Source: Acanthaster planci
Taxonomy: Eukaryota > Echinodermata > Asteroidea > Valvatida > Acanthasteridae
DNA length: 64,000 nt
Reading direction: 5' to 3'
NCBI RefSeq assembly: GCF_001949145.1
Contig: NW_019091421.1
Span: forward strand, 1,156,206 to 1,220,205
Part shown: positions 59,001 through 64,000 of the stretch, in pieces
Layout: each line of letters begins with the position of its first letter
Numbering within the stretch: the first letter of the stretch is position 1
Made by a program: the position numbers and the translations under genes
Notes under the pieces: generated by a model
Databases searched by the model: none
Told to the model about the DNA's origin: nothing
Seen by the model: only the letters and a program-made list of their open reading frames with translations

Positions 59001-62000
59001 GCGTGCTCAGTGATCCCTGTGCACTGCTGGTGGTTTCGCTGAAGGGCACATCTAGATCTGTGGAACTTGAGACCCTAGTACTCGATGTAACAGATGTGGT
59101 GCTGACCTCGTTGGGGGAGGATGCTGACGTTGTGACCTGCTGTTCCATATATGGCCGCAGGCGCTCCACCAACTGTGGCTTGGTTCCGGACACATGAAGT
59201 CCACGATTTTTTAACTCTAATTTCAGTTCAGATACTTTCATGTCCTCCAGGTTGGACAGGCTGCGAGGTTTGCCCTGCGAAGCAGCAATGCTGGGCTTGG
59301 TGTCAGGCTGCTGCTGTTTAACAGTCACAGGTGCAGCTTGTGCGGGCGCCGCTGGTGCAGCAGCTGGAGCAGCGGTTGTTGTCACTGTGGAGTTGGAAGA
59401 AGTGTGCGCGGAGGTGACTGGAGTATTGGAGGAGGAGGCACTGGTGGTGGTGTGTTTTTGGTTGGCTGTGTTGGGTAGGATCAACTGCTGCTGCTGGAGG
59501 AGTTGCAGCTGCAGGTACAACTGCTGCTGCATGAGCAATAGGTTGTAGGGATTATTGACTGTACTGGCCTGCTGGACCTTGCTGGACTGCTCGTTGGGCG
59601 GCTTGTACTCGTGGAACTTGATCTCCTTGGGCTTGGGCCTCTTAGTCTGCTTTTTGCGGGGCTGCCTCGGTGAAGGGGTCACCTTGCCACCTGAGGCCAG
59701 GCTGATGTTGGACACGGCTGAAATGGGTGTGAAGCTGTTGCTGGTGACTGGTGGAGGGCTGATCAATCCTGGCTCCTGCTTGATGGTGATGAATGCCTGA
59801 CCTGCCTTGGGTGAGACCAGCTGGGAGGGACTGCTGACACTTGCCTGGTGCTGCTGTTGCTGCTGCAGTTGCTGCTGTTGGGCCTGCAGAGTCTTAGAGT
59901 TGTCTCCAAAGGCGCTGGAACTGTGTGCAGAGGGTAGGCTACCAGTGCTGAGTTGTGATTCGGCCTGACTGACTTCAGACTGTGAAGGCGACAGAGCCTC
60001 ATCACTGAAGCCTTCTTGGCTGTCTTCCTCAAACTCAAAAGGATTACTGTCCAGGCTGTTTGTCTTCAAAAACTTCACTTTGCCATCTGTGTCAAGAAAA
60101 TGACCCAAATATGGCATTAGAGATGTCAGCAGAAGATTATGACTGCTAATAGGGATTTACCGATATACCAAAATCTTACTGTGGAGTTGCTGTAAGATTT
60201 TGGTGAAAAATTCAAAGCACCTACTGTCTTAGTCCATTGTGACCAAGATTGAAGAGTGTCCTTTAGTCTTAAAACCTGCGCCTATTGGATTGTTTGAATC
60301 TTCTGAGATGCTCACAGTTGCTGCCAAGTAAAGACCCACATAGATGGGCTAAGACTCATCAACCTGTCTTGACTGCTCTGGCTGGTGAGCGCCCTCTAGT
60401 GCCCAAGCTTCCCTCCCTCTCTGCCTGCTATGCCCTCCTGGCCTGCCTCACCTTTGACAGCTTGCTCCACCAGCGCGTTGTCCGTCTTCAGGATGTTGCC
60501 CTCGATCAGCTCCAGTGGGCCTGGCCTGTTCTTGATCTTGGTATCCAGATCTTGCTCTAGACGGGACCGTTTGAGCCGCTGCTGGGTGGCGTTCACCAGC
60601 GGGTCTACATTGGTGTCTGGAAAAGCACATTTAAGATGAATGCATCAGGGTAAAGACTGTTAAGACAACATGGGTAGCTCTTGGAGGATGATTAGGCTAC
60701 AAACACAAGTCTACCTTTAAGTTTAGATTTGTGCATGAAAGAGAATAAAATCTTCTGTTTGCTTTCAATATGTAACACACACACACACAAACTAAATTCC
60801 TAAAGAGTTTTTTTACATTTTAAAAACATAAAAAAAATGTAGACATGCATGGTTCTTCAACTTTGGGACAAATTTCTGGCGCCGGTTTTAAGAATCTGAC
60901 CAATTTAACACTCTGGACTGTGACCCAATGCAACCACGAAAGCCCACAATATAACCTCCTATTGGAATTCTTTGCTTCACAACCGATGGGATCAGGGTCA
61001 CCTACAGTGCCCCACAATCCTGACACATGCCACGACAGTTCTGATTGCGATGGGGTGGGGGGGTGGGGCACTATCTCCCAAGATTTAATTGAAACTCTTC
61101 CCCTTTTTGTCTGCCGCTTCCTCTTTGGGAGGACAGTTTTAATTACCAACTGGCACAGCCGGTCTAAGTATCACAGTGAGTAATTGGTAATTTGGCAGGC
61201 ACTTGATTAAAATAATTAACAGGATTCCTGTCATGAATTGTCAACCGGTTATGATGAGGACATCATTAAGGGATTAAATGCACGCTTAAACAAAAAAATT
61301 GTCAACTTAGTTGTACAAAATGAGCAACACGTGCTGGCTGGAAATGCTACAAGCATTCCGTAACTTGCACGTGGGGGTTGACGTCTTTGATGGTATGTGA
61401 AAATACACCTGATGAAAATAAACCCAGAGCAGGGCCCTGCAACGTCTGTGGAAATACAAAAAGATTTTACACGCCATGCATTGCTGCCATCCTGAGAATA
61501 TATCTCAAGTGTGAGTAACGGAGGATCGTGTGATTTCAATTAGCGAGTCTGTTTAACCCTGCTCACCTTTAGGAACACAAACGACTAACACAATTTTCAG
61601 AAATAGGAGACTCCCTATATGATCGGCATAAAAACCCTGTAATATATTGAACGTAAAGAATCACACAGTGGTATGGAAGCAACAGAGGTGTCTGTCAAAA
61701 GATTTGTCATCTGGCACAGTCATCTGGGAGAGCGATTCCCATCTGCCCACTTCTGCAGCAAACAGAGCGCAGAAGGAATCTGGTCTCGGATGAGCTGCTG
61801 GGGCAAACGCTGGCCCATCAGAACAATGAAACGTTTGAGACGAGACGCGAGGCTTGCCCCAAAGTGGAAGCCAGCCTGCTTGTCCTTGGAGAGAGGATCT
61901 AGCAATTCACACAGTAGACTTGACGTAGCATGACTGGCAGATTCTTAAAGATATTTCCAGGCAACATTTTCTCCTTTTTTTCCTCCCTCCTTAAAACGAA

Positions 62001-62476
62001 GATCATCTGCGTGGAGTCAGTACTATAAAAAAAGACGACCTTTTTTTTCTGCATGTATAACTTTTGATAACAAAAATCTGGGAAAAGGCAAATCCCTTTG
62101 TGGATTTTAGTTGGGAGTTCACAGGCCCATAAACTATGATTTTTAAATGCAAACTGCAATGAAATCTTTCAAAGATGAGAAACACACACAACCACCCCTC
62201 AATTTGATTTTGCTAAATGATTACAGCAATGTGTGTTCTATCCCATATGCTGCTTCCTCATGAAATTGACTTCACAAGATTATTCACATTTTTAAAGTTC
62301 TTGCAACACTTCCCGAGCTGACCGGAACCAGCCCAGTTCCAAACATACAAAGAGTGCTTTCCCTTTGGCCCGTCTTGTCCTCTCCATGCTAACTGCCTAC
62401 CTGCCAAGATGTGCTGATTGACAAGGTGTGACTTCTCGGGACGAAGACGGATCTTTCTCTGCAAGCTGTCCCCAAC
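56066..62476 (-). CDS. MRTF: Myocardin-related transcription factor (SRF coactivator), 5' end off right edge
   Basis: G-actin-sensing coactivator of SRF. Exons found: 62476-62401, 60616-60452, 60086-58171 (alternative in-frame donor at 58156), 57980-57848 and 56679-56066 (stop TGA). All junctions are GT-AG with matching phases, giving about 967 residues plus a missing N-terminus. In order the protein has an RPEL-type motif (RPEKSHLVNQHIL), a second RPEL (RPGPLELIEGNIL), a basic box KKQTKRPKPKEIKFHEY (about 59643-59593), a Q-rich run, a SAP domain (about 59250-59140: MKVSELKLELKNRGL), a leucine-zipper-like coil (QQLKIQELERMLKLSQMQLQ), PPPNYEEAVRQ, DDLLEVLVDHG, and an acidic transactivation tail with LNWLDLVIP and DAWDNIPITE. 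The first RPEL has His where RPxxxEL has Glu. A further RPEL expected upstream was not found in the window. Paralogue assignment (A or B) is not meaningful in an invertebrate. Confidence 0.93.
56863..57472 (-). mobile_element. TTAA-flanked (piggyBac-like) MITE, copy 2, contains assembly gap
   Basis: TTAA at 56863-56866 and 57469-57472 flank an element starting CCACTTGCCGCCGGG and ending CCCGGCAGCAAGTAG. It is the reverse-complement relative of the copy at 37192-37775 and sits in the MRTF intron between exons 57980-57848 and 56679-56066. Its middle is the N run. An open frame that reads from the last MRTF exon into this element is a shadow. Confidence 0.85.
57111..57377. other. Assembly gap (267 N)
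   Basis: Run of N. It lies wholly within the second TTAA MITE. The other copy has about 245 bp between the equivalent points (37285 and 37530), so the gap size is realistic and no exon is likely to be hidden. Confidence 0.97.
57560..57815. repeat. Degenerate tetranucleotide repeat (CAAC/GACT/CAGC family)
   Basis: A 250-bp stretch of drifting four-base words: AACC, GACTGACTGA, CAACC, AGCC, ending in CCAGCCAGCC. It lies in the MRTF intron just before the exon acceptor-side MITE. It looks like an old tetranucleotide array that has mutated. Confidence 0.7.
60168..60203. repeat. Perfect 12-bp hairpin in MRTF intron
   Basis: CCAAAATCTTAC (60168-60179) and GTAAGATTTTGG (60192-60203) are exact reverse complements with a 12-nt loop. 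It lies about 80 nt upstream of the large MRTF exon, within the intron, and overlaps the branch-point region. Confidence 0.6.
60617..62400 (-). promoter_or_regulatory. MRTF intron with homeodomain-site-rich block (possible enhancer)
   Basis: Intron between the two RPEL exons. It starts with an AC microsatellite (about 60776-60789). The 61140-61260 part is unusually rich in TAAT cores (TTAATTACC, GTAATTGGTAATTTGG, ATTAAAATAATTAACAGG) together with TGTCAACCGG and TCCTGTCA words. No coding sequence was recognised. Enhancer status is a guess from composition. Confidence 0.25.
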
Positions 62477-64000
62477 CTACAAATGAAAAAATGACACAAT
62501 TGATAGACTAGATGAAACTTCCTTTCGACAGTCCGATAATCGAGCAACTGGCGCCCAGTGAATCCTGGTGCTGAGAGCCAAGACTTGTCCATTACACAAT
62601 ACGACCCCAACTCCAGTGTCGGGAAAAGGCAACAGGTACATGTACCGACTCTGCATGAAATCAAGTGAAAACAGAATATGTGGTTTCAAGGAAGTTACTG
62701 TACATGCAGGATGTGAGAGATCAGATCTTGAGTCACCTTCTAAACCTGATGAAAAATATGTATTTTCCTGACAGAAAATACCAAATGCAGAAAATAAGCA
62801 ATACACATGTCCATGGCAACTAAGGCTAGGTCTATTGTCTGTGTGTCTTAGCAGTTTTTCCACTGGAGTGAAGACCTAGACCTAGCTCTAGACAACAGAT
62901 TCAGATTTAGCCTGAGATTAGTATCAAGTCCTTCTGTCCTCATGATCTGAAATATAAATGCAGAAGAGACATGTTGGAGTTTAAAAATTCTGGGGTATTG
63001 CCACCATTGTAGAGCAAAGCAATTCTTAAATTGTTGCAAACTCTTTCCAAAGAGGATGAAAGCTGGGCCCACCAGCGGAGAAATCTCCCAAAGATCCCCT
63101 TAGGAAGTCACACTTATTGTGATATGTTATCTTGTGTTTACCTTCTTCTTATCCGACCCCCCTCCATTCCAAATGCTCAATCAATATCTTTTTTAATAAA
63201 CTGCTTCTTAATAGCTTTACAAAATCCTGTAAGTTTAGTAACATGGTTGATGGAGACAACAAAGTACCATTTGAATAACAGTGAATTAAAGTGGAAACTA
63301 AATGAATTAAGAAACTACTTTTGGAGAAAATTAACTTGTGTAAAAATTGAAGCAACTATAAAACTGCAATACTCTTAACTACCTTTTCAGAATGTAAACA
63401 GGTCACTTTTCAATGCACAATTTTTATGGAAGACAAAAAACAAATCACAACACAAAGGGACATTGAGCGGGCAGTGGGCTTTTTCGTTTGAACGTTAAGC
63501 TAACTTTATCCCAATTGAAGGAGTTCTAACTGAAGTAAACGGCACCTGAAAAAAATAGTGTGGGAAAATCTTTGTTTAAAAAGAATGGTCTAACTTGATT
63601 TAATATGTTACATCAATGAGGATTTGGAAAAACAAACCAACTCCAACTGGTGAATTAGTCAATGGTGCATCTGTGTAACACACTGGTTAGAGACAGTTGG
63701 CAATGCCATCCAGCTCTCCTGCCCCCCCCCCAGCCACACAACACACGACAGCTGTTGGATCTCAGGGTGGGGGGTGAGGGTCCCCCACATCCAAAACTTC
63801 TAGAATCTTTTCTTGACCTGATGCTTACTACAAAGCTCCCAGCTTTGGGATGGCATTATGCACCAAGGATCTGAGGATAGGTTCTCCTTGCCAAATGATG
63901 ACAGTCTGGACTTAGTGAGATGCGATCCCAAAAAATTCAGGGATTGATTCTTGGGCTGTGCACTCATGCACGACAAATAAAAGTTATCAGTTCCACAACA
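62477..64000 (-). other. MRTF upstream intron, no exon recognised
   Basis: No RPEL or other MRTF exon is visible on the minus strand to the right edge. Contains a C homopolymer (63722-63731) and one ACATGTAC word (62637). The MRTF start and any further RPEL exon should lie beyond 64000. Confidence 0.5.

Noticed and set aside
58223-59800. Several plus-strand open frames opposite the large MRTF exon
   Set aside because: Antisense shadows caused by Gln/Ser-rich coding sequence; no family resemblance.
61720-61905. Minus-strand frame containing LPQQLIRDQI, vaguely like an RPEL motif
   Set aside because: Lacks the RP...EL core, lies between the two genuine RPEL exons out of order, and has no fitting splice sites.

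Overview
This is a window of eukaryotic nuclear DNA, about 64 kb, AT-rich, with multi-exon GT-AG genes, long introns, many palindromic transposon remnants and a 267-base assembly gap (57111-57377). The gene set (ciliary tektin, RPL3, complex I subunit NDUFB10, DCUN1D3, a myocardin-related transcription factor) is metazoan. Introns and gene gaps are peppered with the words ACATGTAC and TACCGGTA, and the tektin closely resembles the tektin-4/tektin-A1 type. Together these suggest a marine invertebrate deuterostome, most likely an echinoderm. That placement is inference; nothing in the window is diagnostic of a species.

Layout, left to right. (1) 1-6804, minus strand: the 5' two thirds of RPL3 (start codon plus five further coding exons; the 3' end lies off the left edge). 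One intron carries a box C/D snoRNA with a 13-nt perfect antisense to a universal 18S rRNA segment, matching the SNORD83 guide that human RPL3 also hosts. (2) 6805-7296: a head-to-head promoter with GC-box and NRF1-like sites. (3) 7297-10952, plus: NDUFB10 in four exons, with a large foldback repeat in intron 1. (4) 13559-16214, minus: a complete tektin-4-like gene, six coding exons, 463 aa, with an RFX X-box-like and a TCTCGCGAG-type promoter site upstream. (5) 17941-39061, plus: a CRE-bearing probable first exon, then a roughly 20 kb repeat-filled intron, then the single coding exon of DCUN1D3. (6) 39062-56065: about 17 kb without a recognisable gene, presumably the 3' UTRs of the two converging flanking genes plus intergenic DNA. 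It holds one unidentified exon-like block (45.2-45.3 kb) and two tRNA-like/SINE-like units (47.5-47.8 kb). (7) 56066-62476 and beyond, minus: an MRTF gene with two RPEL motifs, basic box, Q-rich stretch, SAP domain, coiled coil and acidic C-terminus; its 5' end lies off the right edge.

The genes serve different jobs: translation, respiration, cilia, cullin neddylation, and actin-controlled SRF transcription. There is no pathway logic linking them, but the neighbourhood looks ancient. From memory, human RPL3L and NDUFB10 are head-to-head neighbours on 16p13.3, DCUN1D3 and MRTFB are also on 16p, and RPL3 and MRTFA are both on 22q13. The window therefore resembles the pre-duplication version of these two human regions.

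Mobile elements are mostly non-autonomous palindromic DNA elements: two inverted copies of a TTAA-flanked (piggyBac-like) MITE, a TAA-flanked MITE, two long-TIR foldbacks, and an intronic foldback. The assembly gap lies inside one MITE copy and its content can be predicted from the other copy.
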